From contig DAORZT010000001.1 in assembly GCA_035359995.1 (NCBI GenBank), forward strand, positions 1 through 64,000: a DNA stretch of 64,000 nucleotides, given 5' to 3'. The notes under the pieces were generated by a model. That model did not search any database. It saw nothing but the letters and a program-made list of their open reading frames with translations, and had not been told where the DNA came from. Position numbers and translations under genes: made by a program. Source of the stretch: JAKPCT01 sp029553165. Lineage in GTDB: Bacteria > Bacillota > UBA4882 > UBA8346. Of the stretch, positions 1 to 8,986 are shown in pieces (within the stretch, counting starts at the first letter, position 1; each line of letters begins with the position of its first letter).

Positions 1-366
1 ACACACGTGGTTTTATTTGTTCTGCCTGAAACCATAAAACTACCAGCTAAATTGCTTATGAGAAAGTATCAGATTATTTAAAATTCTATAATAAAGTTAG
101 AATCCATGGAAGCATACTGGATATGGCTCCGGAAGCTTTTATCTAGTATCCAAAGTTCGGGAGGTAACCCGTGTTTTGCTAATGGTGAACAAATACAGTA
201 GAATTTTTATAACATTTTTTTAAGTGAAAAAATTTTCTAATCACATCAAACTTTTTCCCCACTATTTCCAAATCTCCCATTATACTATATAATATTTGAG
301 GGGGATAAATAAAATAATTCCAAAAGATTATTGTCTGTAATGTTGTATCATTGGCAAGGAGGAAGC
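1..366. other. Upstream non-coding stretch with two adjacent hairpins
   Basis: I see no credible gene here. Two consecutive hairpins can be drawn on the + strand: a 9-bp stem of 115-123 with 140-148, continued by an inner 4-bp stem (125-128 with 134-137), then a GC hairpin of 158-161 with 168-171. No T-run follows, so this is not a simple terminator. It does not match a riboswitch consensus that I know. The rest is AT-rich and carries a probable promoter near 265-293. Confidence 0.3.
265..293 (+). promoter_or_regulatory. Probable sigma-A promoter of the lipoprotein gene
   Basis: TTTCCA at 265-270 is followed by a 17-bp spacer and a perfect TATAAT at 288-293. The gene start lies about 70 bases downstream. 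The -35 box is only a partial match. Confidence 0.4.
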
Positions 367-1248
367 ATGAAGCGGTATCTTGTTTTATCAATCTTGTTGT
401 CTGTAGCGGTAGTAGTAACTGGATGCGGCGGGGGAGGAGGCAAGGGGAGAAAAAACCCCGAACAAAACACCGAACCAGCAGTAACAAATCCTACTAATGA
501 TAGTAAGATTATCTTTGAGGATGATTTTGAAACTGATTTGGGTTGGACAACCACCGGTTTTTGGCACCGCCAGAAGAATGATCTTACAATCTATAATAAA
601 GCAGTGCCTGACTACGTTACGCTACCGGTAGGGGACACTTCCAACGGCAGAATACCGATGGCGTTTCAGGGCGAGTATTGTTACTGGTATGGAGAAGCAG
701 CTACCGGAAACTATCTTGGGGTCCAGCAAGCTGATGATAAAAAGCTTAGCGGTGGCACTTCAGTGGAAACAAATGAGGGTTCATTGACCTCACCGCTGAT
801 CAATATTCCACAAAATAGTAATCCTGTTTTAACGTTTATGACCTGGTATGAGATTGAAGGCTTTGATCCATGCTACATCGGGTATGATCTGATGAAGGTT
901 GAAGTCCTTAAAGAAGGCAGTGATGTTGCGGAAACGTTGTGTTTTTTAAATCCGGAGGAAAACCCAAATTATTCTGATGACGCTGATCCTTCGTTGGCTT
1001 ACACCAGCGGTGGTTACAATTTACCGGGAAAATGGATTGAAGTTAAACGTAGTTTAAATGATTATCGCGGGCAAGCTGTCCGAATCCGGTTTACTTTTCT
1101 GACTGACAGTATTCAATATAATGGTTTCCGGGGCTGGTTTATTGATCAGGTTAAGGTTATTGATTCTGATGGACCGGTAATAACTATTCAGGGAATGAGG
1201 ATGAGATATTTACCTGGAAATCTAACTAAAAGACGTCCGCGAAAATAG
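367..1248 (+). CDS. Putative secreted lipoprotein with a jelly-roll-like domain
   Basis: A 293-residue protein, probably lipid-anchored outside the cell. The start at 367 is preferred over an in-frame ATG 36 bases earlier because a strong AGGAGG-type ribosome site lies just before it. Residues 1-20 form a lipoprotein signal peptide ending in VTGC (Cys20 would be lipidated), followed by a glycine-rich linker. From about residue 55 the pattern of aromatic and acidic residues (DDFE, W.........W, then a final GWFIDQVKV strand) resembles the MAM/'choice-of-anchor' beta-sandwich found in bacterial surface proteins; this is fold-level recognition only. Function unknown. It stands alone, with rnpB downstream. 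Confidence 0.75.
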   Translation: MKRYLVLSILLSVAVVVTGCGGGGGKGRKNPEQNTEPAVTNPTNDSKIIFEDDFETDLGWTTTGFWHRQKNDLTIYNKAVPDYVTLPVGDTSNGRIPMAFQGEYCYWYGEAATGNYLGVQQADDKKLSGGTSVETNEGSLTSPLINIPQNSNPVLTFMTWYEIEGFDPCYIGYDLMKVEVLKEGSDVAETLCFLNPEENPNYSDDADPSLAYTSGGYNLPGKWIEVKRSLNDYRGQAVRIRFTFLTDSIQYNGFRGWFIDQVKVIDSDGPVITIQGMRMRYLPGNLTKRRPRK

Positions 1249-1330
1249 ATGTGCTTACAAATGAATCTTTCGGATAACTGACTGGTGAATTATTCAACCA
1301 AGCATCTTGCCTATTGGCAACTTTATCAAA

Positions 1331-1359
1331 TTGATTTTATTACTTAACAGTGTTATACT
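1331..1359 (+). promoter_or_regulatory. rnpB promoter
   Basis: TTGATT (1331-1336), a 17-bp spacer and TATACT (1354-1359). The predicted start of transcription, about 1366, lies a little upstream of the mature RNase P RNA. Confidence 0.7.
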
Positions 1360-1387
1360 ATATAAGCTGTCAATCAGTTACTAATTT

Positions 1388-1745
1388 AACTGTCTCGGGT
1401 AACCGCGGGCCAAAAGCCTGAGGAAAGTCCGAGCTCCACAGGGTAGGATGCTGGATAACGTCCAGGGGGGGCGACCCCACGGAAAGTGCCGCAGAAAAGG
1501 AAACACTAAGTTTGTTAGAGTTCTGCTCTAACAAACCAGTAAAGCTGAAAAGGTGCGGTAAGAGCGCACCAGCGGTCGGGGAACCGGCCGGCTTGGAAAA
1601 CCCCATCCGGAGCAAGACCAAATAGGGGAGAGATAAAGTGACCCGCTTTTCTCCCGGGTTGGTCGCTAGAGACAATAGGCAACTGTTGTCCCAGATAAAT
1701 GGTTACCGCCCGCAAGGGTACAGAACTCGGCTTATAGAGACAGTT
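1388..1745 (+). ncRNA. rnpB: RNase P RNA, class A
   Basis: Catalytic RNA of ribonuclease P, which removes tRNA 5' leaders. The P4 signature GAGGAAAGTCC lies at 1420-1430 and the 3' signature ACAGAACTCGGCTTAT near the end. The ends pair as P1: AACTGTCTC (1388-1396) with GAGACAGTT (1737-1745). The segment AAGTGCCGCAGAAA is the class A arrangement rather than the Bacillus class B form, which argues against a Bacilli host. Exact ends are inferred from P1. Confidence 0.95.
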
Positions 1746-1759
1746 AAATATAAATATTT

Positions 1760-1789
1760 AACAAAAAAGCCCATTTGGGCTTTTTTGTT
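1760..1789 (+). terminator. Rho-independent terminator of rnpB
   Basis: Long stem AACAAAAAAGCCCA / GGGCTTTTTTGTT around a short loop with its own T-run. The symmetrical A and T runs make it potentially bidirectional. Confidence 0.85.
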
Positions 1790-1869
1790 ATAAAAATACA
1801 AAATTCCAAAGGAAATGGAAATAATTTCACGAATATTTATTTTAAATTATTCAGAGAAAGGTTGATAGT

Positions 1870-3276
1870 ATGAAATTAAGAAAACTATTGTTTTTTGTCT
1901 GTCTCATCATCTTTATTATTCCGCAGACTTATGCTAATAGTACAGCCCATTTGGCAATACTTGATACTGTTAACCTCAGCGGAATAGAGTCGGTGGGCAA
2001 TAAAAAAATTGCACCGGTGATTGATAAGCTATTTAGTGAAACACTTAAAAAAGCAACACCAGAAACGATTTATAATACAGAAACCACGCGTAATTTACTT
2101 AAAAAAGAAGGTCTGGACTTATATTATGTTGCACGGAATCTTTGTACTAACGAAGATTTGGTAAAAATTGGACGTAAAATTGGTGTAAATTATTTAGCGA
2201 TTCTTGAAATTCATGGTTATAGTGAAATTTCGAGAGAAAAATTCAAGAAAAACTATCAGTTGCTACTTGGTTTAAAAGTGATAAATTGCAGTGATGGTTC
2301 TGAATCATATTATTTCGGAGAAGGTAATCATGACAAGAAGCGTAATGAGGCTTATGTCGATGCAGTTAATCAACTGGTAGCTGCCTATCTGCAAAATGAT
2401 ACCGGAGTGGATATCAACCGAAATGACCTGATTCAGGTTGTTGGTAACCGTTTAAGCAAGGTTTACCATCGTTCTGATAGTAGCCACTTACCCAAAGAAG
2501 AAGCTCAGGAAAGGTTTAATTTACGAACAGAAGCAGAAGCAAACGAATATCGCGCCTGTGTGGCTTGTTTCCCGCCTTATCAACACTTTTATTCAAGAGA
2601 TCGGGTGTTGGAAGAAGAATTGGGTGCAGAGGCCTGCGGGATTATTGAACATTATTACCGGTTACTTTATGATGCTCCTGAATTGTTAACCCGTGTTGAG
2701 GAGGTGGCAGCACCTTTAATAAAAAATACAATTCGTAAGGATGTCCGCTATCGTTTCCGCATTCTTGACACAGACGAAATCCAGGCATGAGCTGCTCCAA
2801 ATGGTTTTATTTATATCACCAAAGGCCTGTTAGATATTGTTGAAACTGATGATGAATTAGCAATGATTATTGCTCATGAGATGGCCCATATTGAGAAGAA
2901 ACATTCGGTTATTGCTTACCGAAGAAGTGTAGCCCTGTCATTTTTAACTGCAGCCATTATTCTGGGAACTCGAGACGACAAAGATAATGATGAAGCTGCA
3001 ATAGCTGCGGTTGTAATGAGTACACTGATAAGGCAAGGTTATTCAAGAAGTCAGGAAAAAGAAGCTGATGAAGTTGGAGTCACCCACTTAAAAAGAGCAG
3101 GATATGATTATCAATCATACGGTACGATATTTGGAAAGTTTATTGATTTAAGGAAGAGTAAGGTCACAACAATAAGTAAATTATTTGCTACTCATCCAAC
3201 TCCTGAAGAGCGGATTGCAAACTTGGATAAGTATCTCAAATCCTATGATGAATTACAGTTGAAACTGAATTATTAA
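1870..3276 (+). pseudogene. M48-type metalloprotease interrupted by an in-frame UGA
   Basis: Read through one UGA (2788-2790, codon 307) this is a single 468-codon gene; everything on both sides stays in one frame. Residues 1-22 look like a signal peptide. The N-terminal part is unlike the downstream paralogue. After the UGA come the M48 hallmarks: a P-N-G-F-I-Y strand, HEMAH at 336-340 (zinc ligands and catalytic Glu337) and EAD at 398-400 (third ligand). The UGA occupies the position held by Cys97 in the paralogue at 3389-4129 (motif INACALPGG against IQA-UGA-AAPNG). It may be a recent nonsense mutation, readthrough, selenocysteine or a sequencing error. UGA clearly acts as a stop elsewhere (for example at 4946), and I found no convincing bacterial SECIS hairpin just downstream. 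Confidence 0.75.
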
Positions 3277-3279
3277 GAC

Positions 3280-3313
3280 ACTAAAAAAGCCCGTTAGGGC
3301 TTTTTTAGTTTTT
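3280..3313 (+). terminator. Rho-independent terminator after the first M48 gene
   Basis: Stem ACTAAAAAAGCCC / GGGCTTTTTTAGT with a GTTA loop and a trailing T-run. It resembles the rnpB terminator and separates the two M48 genes into different transcripts. Confidence 0.85.
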
Positions 3314-3388
3314 ATGCAAAATTTGTCTGAAGGGGAACTCATTTTTGTAACGAAATTTGCTGAAAACTAAAATAATCTGGAGCAAAAG

Positions 3389-4129
3389 ATGAAAATTCCA
3401 AAAAGCAATTTTCTACTATTTTTAATAATTTTAGTTGTTGTTTTTCAACCGATTAGTTTTGGAGCCTCATTGATTGACTCCTTGGATTTGAGTTTAGAGA
3501 AGGAGATTGGATACTATAACTTCCATACATTAGTCAGGAAACGCCCCGAAGCTAAGTTGGACCGATCGGAGCAAAAGAGAATTGATGCTATTTTTTCACG
3601 TCTTCTTAAAAATTCCGAGCGGAGTGACGAAGTTGAATATCGGTTAACCATTGTCCGGGATCCAAGCATCAATGCCTGTGCTTTACCAGGCGGATATATC
3701 TTTCTGAATACCGGATTGATCGATTTTGCGCAGACTGATGGGGAGATCGCTGGAGTGTTAGCTCATGAGATTGCCCATGTCGAATATCGCCATGGCATGA
3801 AAGCCCTCTATCGGGCTACCGGGATGGGGTTTGCCTGGGGTGCGGTGATGAACCGCAATAAGTCGAAGCATAAAAAGCTGATTGAACGTCTAGGAACAAT
3901 CTCGTTATCGCTCTTACAATTGGGTTATAGCCGTGAAGCTGAATATGAAGCTGATCGCCGAGGGGTTGAGTTATTGATTGGTGCAGGTTATAATAAACAA
4001 GAGTTGGTCAATTTCTGGAAACGGGTTCAATCAGATTCAAATGGCGGAGAACTGACTGGTATTTTTCAACTGTTATCAACCCATCCGCCGTTAACGGAGC
4101 GGATTCAGCAAATTGAAGCTTTAGAATGA
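3389..4129 (+). CDS. M48 family metalloprotease, secreted or membrane-anchored
   Basis: A 246-residue zinc metalloprotease, probably acting at the outer face of the membrane on misfolded or envelope proteins (family role; substrate unknown). Residues 1-25 form a signal peptide or anchor. The substrate-side strand NACALPGGYIF lies at 95-105, the HEIAH zinc-binding helix at 126-130 with catalytic Glu127, and the third ligand Glu187 in EAD at 187-189. A late ATHP-like motif, STHPPLTERI, is also typical. The start has a TGGAG ribosome site. It lacks the TPR repeats of longer BepA-type relatives. It is the intact paralogue of the interrupted gene upstream and lies just before the SpoU methyltransferase gene. 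Confidence 0.85.
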   Translation: MKIPKSNFLLFLIILVVVFQPISFGASLIDSLDLSLEKEIGYYNFHTLVRKRPEAKLDRSEQKRIDAIFSRLLKNSERSDEVEYRLTIVRDPSINACALPGGYIFLNTGLIDFAQTDGEIAGVLAHEIAHVEYRHGMKALYRATGMGFAWGAVMNRNKSKHKKLIERLGTISLSLLQLGYSREAEYEADRRGVELLIGAGYNKQELVNFWKRVQSDSNGGELTGIFQLLSTHPPLTERIQQIEALE

Positions 4130-4142
4130 AGAGGAGATCAGT

Positions 4143-4946
4143 TTGATTACCAGTTTAGCGAATGACTTAATTAAAATGGTTAACAGTCTCAAGCAACGCA
4201 AAGGACGCTTGCAAGAGAATCTTTATATTGCTGAAGGAATTCATCTACTGGAAGAAGCAATTAATTCCGGTGTAACAATCACCAAATTTTTCTGGACCCA
4301 AAAACTGCTAAAAAATGAAGAAGGCCGGGATCTATTCGAACGTTTGTCAGATAAGATTTCAGGCATTGAAGTCAGTGAGCAGGTTTTTGCAAAAATTTCC
4401 GAGACCGAAAATCCGCAAGGGATTTTAGGTTTAATTGAAATCCCATCGGAAAATACTATTGATTATCAAACCATTCAATTGGGACTAGTCCTTGATGGAG
4501 TACAAGATCCTGGTAATGTTGGAACAATTATTAGGACAGCCTGGGCGGCTGGAGTTGACTGCCTGATGTTAACGAATGGAGCAGCAGACCCTTATCAGGG
4601 GAAAGTGGTCCGTTCCAGTATGGGTGGAGTTTTTTACCAGAAGATTTATCGCGATTTAGAACCGCAGACGATCGCCCGGCAGGCAAAAGAACATGGGGTT
4701 CAAATTATTGCTGGTTTTCCAGCCGCTTCGCAGTGCTATTTTGATGTTGATCTAACAGTACCTACACTTATTTTAGTGGGAAATGAAGGGAGGGGAGTCT
4801 CACAAGCATGGGAATATGAATCGATCCAAAAAATACATATTCCCCAACCAGGACAAGCTGAATCCTTAAACGTGTCGGTTTCTGCCGGAATTTTAATATA
4901 TGAAGCAATTCGTCAACGGTTTACGAAGAATACTTGTAAAAGTTGA
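4143..4946 (+). CDS. SpoU/TrmH-family RNA 2'-O-methyltransferase
   Basis: A 267-residue SPOUT-fold enzyme that uses S-adenosylmethionine to methylate a ribose 2'-OH, most likely of 23S rRNA. An N-terminal substrate-binding domain (KxRKGRLQENLYIAEG-like, residues 10-35) is followed by the knotted SpoU domain with motif 1 DGVQDPGNVGTIIRTA (about 119-134), motif 2 VGNEGRGV (about 217-224) and motif 3 PQPGQAESLNVSVSAGI (about 235-251). All SpoU signature residues are present. The TTG start at 4143 follows a GAGGAG ribosome site 13 bases after the M48 stop. This arrangement just upstream of pheST is common in Bacillota. Confidence 0.92.
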   Translation: MITSLANDLIKMVNSLKQRKGRLQENLYIAEGIHLLEEAINSGVTITKFFWTQKLLKNEEGRDLFERLSDKISGIEVSEQVFAKISETENPQGILGLIEIPSENTIDYQTIQLGLVLDGVQDPGNVGTIIRTAWAAGVDCLMLTNGAADPYQGKVVRSSMGGVFYQKIYRDLEPQTIARQAKEHGVQIIAGFPAASQCYFDVDLTVPTLILVGNEGRGVSQAWEYESIQKIHIPQPGQAESLNVSVSAGILIYEAIRQRFTKNTCKS

Positions 4947-4962
4947 TTGGCTTTGCTATAAT
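4934..4962 (+). promoter_or_regulatory. Promoter for yqzL and the pheST leader
   Basis: TTGTAA (4934-4939), 17-bp spacer, perfect TATAAT (4957-4962). It overlaps the end of the methyltransferase gene and is the only clear promoter I see upstream of the T-box. Confidence 0.65.
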
Positions 4963-5024
4963 AGATTTAGCATTGCGGTAACCGTTTTCACGACCTAGTC
5001 AGTGAAAAAGGGGATGTGATTATA

Positions 5025-5123
5025 ATGAAATTATCAGCTGAATTTTTTTGGAAAGTCTTTGAGACAACTGGTTCAATCACAGCCTATTTAATCTATCGCG
5101 AATTATTGAATACAGTCGTGTAG
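5025..5123 (+). CDS. yqzL: YqzL family small protein
   Basis: A 32-residue protein: SAEFFWKVFETTGSITAYLI is the typical YqzL core (an FxWKVFxxTGSIxxYL pattern seen in spore-forming Bacillota). Function is unknown. An AAAAAGGGGA ribosome site precedes the ATG. It lies between its promoter and the T-box, so it should be transcribed whether or not the T-box reads through. It is shorter than the Bacillus protein. Confidence 0.85.
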   Translation: MKLSAEFFWKVFETTGSITAYLIYRELLNTVV

Positions 5124-5139
5124 AGCCAATTCCATATCG

Positions 5140-5398
5140 TAAAAGTGATGATTGAGGAAAGTACTTGTATTAGGGAAGGTACAGGGAGAAAGGTCGTGAC
5201 TGAAAGCCTTTCCCGGACCGATACTGGGAAGTTCCCTCTTGAACTTCTGGCTGAAATAACAGTAGGTTAAGACGGTATCCCCCGTTATCGGGAAAAGGTA
5301 TCGGATGTGTGTTTGGCATGTCCCGTACTTAATGAGTATAATAATTAGGTGGTACCACGAAATTAACCTTTCGTCCTGATCAGGATGGAAGGTTTTTT
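5140..5398 (+). promoter_or_regulatory. T-box leader, Phe-specific, controlling pheST
   Basis: An RNA element that senses uncharged tRNA and antiterminates. Visible parts are the stem I start GAGGAAAGTAC (5154-5164), a likely specifier triplet TTC (Phe) at 5245-5247 in the context GAACTTCTGGCTGAAA, the T-box motif AGGTGGTACCACG (5347-5359) that pairs with the tRNA acceptor end, and a terminator stem of 5365-5377 with 5382-5394 followed by six T. The Phe assignment also follows from the pheS gene 43 bases later. The exact 5' end is approximate. Confidence 0.93.
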
Positions 5399-5441
5399 AA
5401 TTATTTGTACTTATTTTTTACAATAGTTTCGGGAGGATGTT

Positions 5442-6461
5442 ATGAAAGAGCAATTACAGGTATTGAAGGCAGAAGCATTAGCGGAGATCGGAAACGCTAA
5501 TGAGAGTAAGGTTTTAAATGAAATCCGTGTCAAATATTTAGGAAAAAAAGGTTCGTTGACAGCTATTTTGAGAGGGATGGGATCACTCTCTGCTGAGGAA
5601 AGGCCAGTAATCGGTGAACTGGCAAATAAAGTGCGTCAAGAGATTGAAATCGCAATTGATGAACGTCTAATAACGGTTGAGGCTGCTGAACAAGCTGCTA
5701 TACTAGCCAAAGAACGGATTGATATTTTCTTGCCAGGGCGTCAACGTAAAAAAGGATTTCCGCATCCATTACAACTAGTAATTGAGGAGATTGAAGAGAT
5801 CTTTTTAGGCTTAGGTTTTACAATTGCTGAAGGTCCGGAGGTCGAAACTGATTATCATAGTTTCGAAGCGTTGAATCTGCCGAAGAATCACCCGGCGCGT
5901 GACATGCAGGATTCATTATATATCACACAAGATATAGTGTTAAGACCACATACTTCTCCGGTGCAGATCCGAACTATGGAGAAGCTCAATCCACAACCGA
6001 TCCGAATCATTGCTCCAGGTCGAGTTTATCGGCGTGATGCCCTGGATGCAACCCATTCGCCGATCTTCCATCAGATTGAGGGGTTAGTCGTCGACGAAGG
6101 AATCACCTTTGGTGATCTGAAAGGGATTTTGACGATCTTTGCCAAACGCTTATTTGGTGAAGACCGTCAGGTCAGATTTCGCCCCAGTTATTTCCCGTTC
6201 ACGGAACCAAGCGCAGAAGTTGATGTTTCCTGCGGTTGTAATGGGAAAGGTTGTCGTATCTGTAAAGGTAGCGGTTGGCTGGAAATATTAGGTGCCGGTT
6301 CAGTTAATCCGGTTGTGCTGCAAATGTCAAAGTATGATCCTGATAAGGTGTCAGGTTTTGCTTTTGGAATGGGTGTTGAGCGGATTGCCATGTTAAAGTA
6401 TGAGATCAACGACATCCGTGTCTTTTTAGAGAATGACCAACGTTTCTTAGCGCAGTTTTAA
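5442..6461 (+). CDS. pheS: Phenylalanyl-tRNA synthetase alpha subunit
   Basis: The 339-residue catalytic subunit of the cytoplasmic (alpha-beta)2 enzyme that charges tRNA-Phe. An N-terminal coiled-coil tRNA-binding arm (about 1-85) is followed by the class II catalytic core: motif 2 region DATHSPIFHQIEG (about 206-218), Phe-pocket segment FRPSYFPFTEPSAEV (about 246-260) and motif 3 GFAFGMGVERIAML (about 308-321). A Cys-rich insert, CGCNGKGCRICKGSGW, is a normal variant of this family. Length is typical. The ATG has a GGGAGG ribosome site. It is regulated by the upstream T-box and expressed with pheT. Confidence 0.97.
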   Translation: MKEQLQVLKAEALAEIGNANESKVLNEIRVKYLGKKGSLTAILRGMGSLSAEERPVIGELANKVRQEIEIAIDERLITVEAAEQAAILAKERIDIFLPGRQRKKGFPHPLQLVIEEIEEIFLGLGFTIAEGPEVETDYHSFEALNLPKNHPARDMQDSLYITQDIVLRPHTSPVQIRTMEKLNPQPIRIIAPGRVYRRDALDATHSPIFHQIEGLVVDEGITFGDLKGILTIFAKRLFGEDRQVRFRPSYFPFTEPSAEVDVSCGCNGKGCRICKGSGWLEILGAGSVNPVVLQMSKYDPDKVSGFAFGMGVERIAMLKYEINDIRVFLENDQRFLAQF

Positions 6462-6514
6462 ATAAATCATCTTTTATTACTTGAAGATTGATATCGTTTG
6501 AATGGAGGATTATG

Positions 6515-8920
6515 ATGCGAGTTTCGTTTGAGTGGTTAAAGGAATATGTTGATATTCCAGTTTCAGTTACCGAATTAGCTGAAAAAATGACGATGGCCGG
6601 TATTGCTGTTGAAGAGATTGAAGACCAGGCACTACAGTATCAAAATATGTATGTTGCAAAAGTTTTAAATATTGAAAAACACCAGCAGGCAGATAATCTG
6701 CTTATTGTCAAAGTTGATGTAGGTCAACTGGGTCAATTGCAGATTATTACTGCTGCGAAAAATCTGCAAGTGGGAGATTTAGTCCCACTGGCGGTATCAG
6801 GCGCTGTTCTTCCTGATGGGAAAGTGATTCAGGAAGTAAATTTTAAAGGAGTCTTATCCCAAGGAATGTTCTGTTCCGGTGAGGAGTTAGGCTTAGAGAA
6901 AAAATCAACCGGAATCTGGATCTTTGATACGGATTTTCAACCGGGAACTCCGGTTGCTGAGGCTTTAGGAGCCACCGATCAGGTTTTGGTATTGGAACTT
7001 ACCGCCAACCGTTCCGACTGTCTCGGAATGATTGGTGTTGCCCGGGAAGTAGCAGCGATCCTGGGTGTCGAATACCAGGTTCAACCCAATGAACTCCAAG
7101 AAGCTGGACCAGTGGTGTCAGGAATGGCGGGAGTAACTATTGCCAATCCCGAACTTTGTCCGCGGTATGCCGCCCGAGTTGCTGTTGACATCAAGATTGG
7201 ACCATCGCCACAATGGATGCAACGCAGACTGCAAGCGGCCGGAGTCAGACCGATTAATAACATTGTCGATATTACCAACTACGTGATGCTGGAGTATAAT
7301 CAGCCATTACATGCTTTTGATTTAGACCGGATCAAACAGCATCAAATCATCGTCAGACGGGCTGAATCAGGTGAAAAATTAACCACTTTAGACGAGGTTG
7401 AACGGGAGCTATCCGGGGAAAATCTGGTAATAGCCGATCCCGGTGGAGCACTCTGTGTGGCCGGAGTGATGGGTGGTGCGTCCAGTGAAGTTACCGAACA
7501 AACCAAGAATATCTTACTGGAAGCTGCCTATTTTGACCCGTTAAGTATTAGAAAGACCGCTAAATTTTTAGAGATGCGGACAGAATCTTCACTCCGTTTT
7601 GAACGGGGAATCGATCCTAATGGGACTTTGGAGGCGCTGAATCGCGCTGCTTACTTGATTGAAAAAATAGGTGCAGGTAAAGTGGCTCAAGGTTATATTG
7701 ACCAATATCCGCAAGTGATACCGGAGCCAACGATCAAGACTGCCGCGCAGCGGATTAATGGTCTGCTGGGAACTGATCTGGCTTCAACCACAATTACCGA
7801 ATATCTGAAACGGTTGGGGCTTAAAGTTGAGTTGGGCGAAGCTGATCAGTTAACAGTTACGGTCCCCACCTTTAGAAGGGATATTAGTCATATGGCTGAC
7901 TTAGCCGAAGAGGTAGCTAGACTTAATGGTTATGACAAGATTCCGGTGACTTTTTCGGCCAGCAAGTCAATTGGGGAACGAACCCCATTTCAAAAGTTGC
8001 AGTATAATTTACGCCGTTTTCTCCAGGGACAGGGATTATCCGAGATTTGGACTTCAAGTTTGTATGCAACTGATGCAGCATCGAAATTGGGTTTGCCGGA
8101 AACTGATCCTCGTCAGCAAACGGTTGCCTTACTAGTGCCATTAAACGAGAATCAAGCAGTAATGCGGACCACCTTAGTCTCGGGGATGCTAGAGGCAATG
8201 GCTTTTAACAATCGGCGTCGTCAAAATGATTTAGCCTTTTACGAACTGGGGCGGGTTTATCTTCCCAAAGCAGGAGCCGAGTTGCCCGATGAACCCCTTC
8301 ATTTAGCAGTCGGTTTAATGGGAAGACGCGAAGAACAAAACTGGAATCAACCAGCGGCTGAATATGATTTCTATGATCTCAAAGGAATTTTGGAATCAAT
8401 CTTTGAGAAGTTTAGGTTGCCGCTGTTTACCTTGGAGCGTTCAACACTTCCGTTTTATCATCCCGGACAATCAGCCGATATCTATGTAAATGGAGTTAAA
8501 GTTGGACATTTTGGACGGATTCATCCTGAGATTATTAAGCGCTATGAACTCAACAATAATGCTTATCTAATGGAACTTAATCTTAGTCAGTTGAATGAGT
8601 TGCCGATTAGTAATATCAGGTTTAAACCATTGCCCAAATTCCCAGCGGTACAACGCGATTTAGCATTGGTAATTGCTGAAGAGATTACCGCCGAGAGTGT
8701 GATTAACCAAATTAAGGAGTTTGGCGGGGAGTTAGTTGAAGAAGTAAAACTGTTCGATGTTTATCAAGGCGAACAAGTAGCTCCAGGTCAAAGAAGTTTG
8801 GCATTTAGCATCACTTACCGATCGAATGAACGAACCCTTAAAGACCAGGAAATCATTGATTTACAGGCTGAAATCTTAGCAAAATTAAATGCAAAATATG
8901 GTGCGATAGTTAGAGGTTAA
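6515..8920 (+). CDS. pheT: Phenylalanyl-tRNA synthetase beta subunit
   Basis: An 801-residue beta subunit, full length. Domains in order: EMAP/tRNA-binding OB fold (about 40-150), B3/B4 editing domain that hydrolyses Tyr-tRNA-Phe (about 205-395), B5 domain (about 400-475), catalytic-like core, and the C-terminal ferredoxin-fold anticodon-binding domain (about 705-800, beginning LPKFPAVQRDLALV). The second of two adjacent ATGs (6515) is chosen because it sits six bases after GGAGG; the first (6512) is possible. It is 53 bases downstream of pheS, in the same operon under T-box control. Confidence 0.96.
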   Translation: MRVSFEWLKEYVDIPVSVTELAEKMTMAGIAVEEIEDQALQYQNMYVAKVLNIEKHQQADNLLIVKVDVGQLGQLQIITAAKNLQVGDLVPLAVSGAVLPDGKVIQEVNFKGVLSQGMFCSGEELGLEKKSTGIWIFDTDFQPGTPVAEALGATDQVLVLELTANRSDCLGMIGVAREVAAILGVEYQVQPNELQEAGPVVSGMAGVTIANPELCPRYAARVAVDIKIGPSPQWMQRRLQAAGVRPINNIVDITNYVMLEYNQPLHAFDLDRIKQHQIIVRRAESGEKLTTLDEVERELSGENLVIADPGGALCVAGVMGGASSEVTEQTKNILLEAAYFDPLSIRKTAKFLEMRTESSLRFERGIDPNGTLEALNRAAYLIEKIGAGKVAQGYIDQYPQVIPEPTIKTAAQRINGLLGTDLASTTITEYLKRLGLKVELGEADQLTVTVPTFRRDISHMADLAEEVARLNGYDKIPVTFSASKSIGERTPFQKLQYNLRRFLQGQGLSEIWTSSLYATDAASKLGLPETDPRQQTVALLVPLNENQAVMRTTLVSGMLEAMAFNNRRRQNDLAFYELGRVYLPKAGAELPDEPLHLAVGLMGRREEQNWNQPAAEYDFYDLKGILESIFEKFRLPLFTLERSTLPFYHPGQSADIYVNGVKVGHFGRIHPEIIKRYELNNNAYLMELNLSQLNELPISNIRFKPLPKFPAVQRDLALVIAEEITAESVINQIKEFGGELVEEVKLFDVYQGEQVAPGQRSLAFSITYRSNERTLKDQEIIDLQAEILAKLNAKYGAIVRG

Positions 8921-8935
8921 AAGTAGGTTCTATAA

Positions 8936-8983
8936 CTCCCTGACAGTTCATAAAGTTTAACAGGAACTGTCGGGGAGGTTTTT
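8936..8983 (+). terminator. Terminator hairpin after pheT, overlapping the next ribosome site
   Basis: CTCCCTGACAGTTC (8936-8949) pairs with GAACTGTCGGGGAG (8964-8977), one mismatch, followed by a T-rich tract. The 3' arm contains the GGGGAGG that would be the ribosome site for the TTG start at 8987, so folding would also hide that site. Confidence 0.7.
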
Positions 8984-8986
8984 ATT

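Noticed and set aside
2791..2850. A bacterial SECIS element just after the in-frame UGA
   Set aside because: Only a 4-bp TGGT/ACCA stem with a 12-base AT loop can be drawn and the loop lacks a G at its start, so I do not claim selenocysteine.
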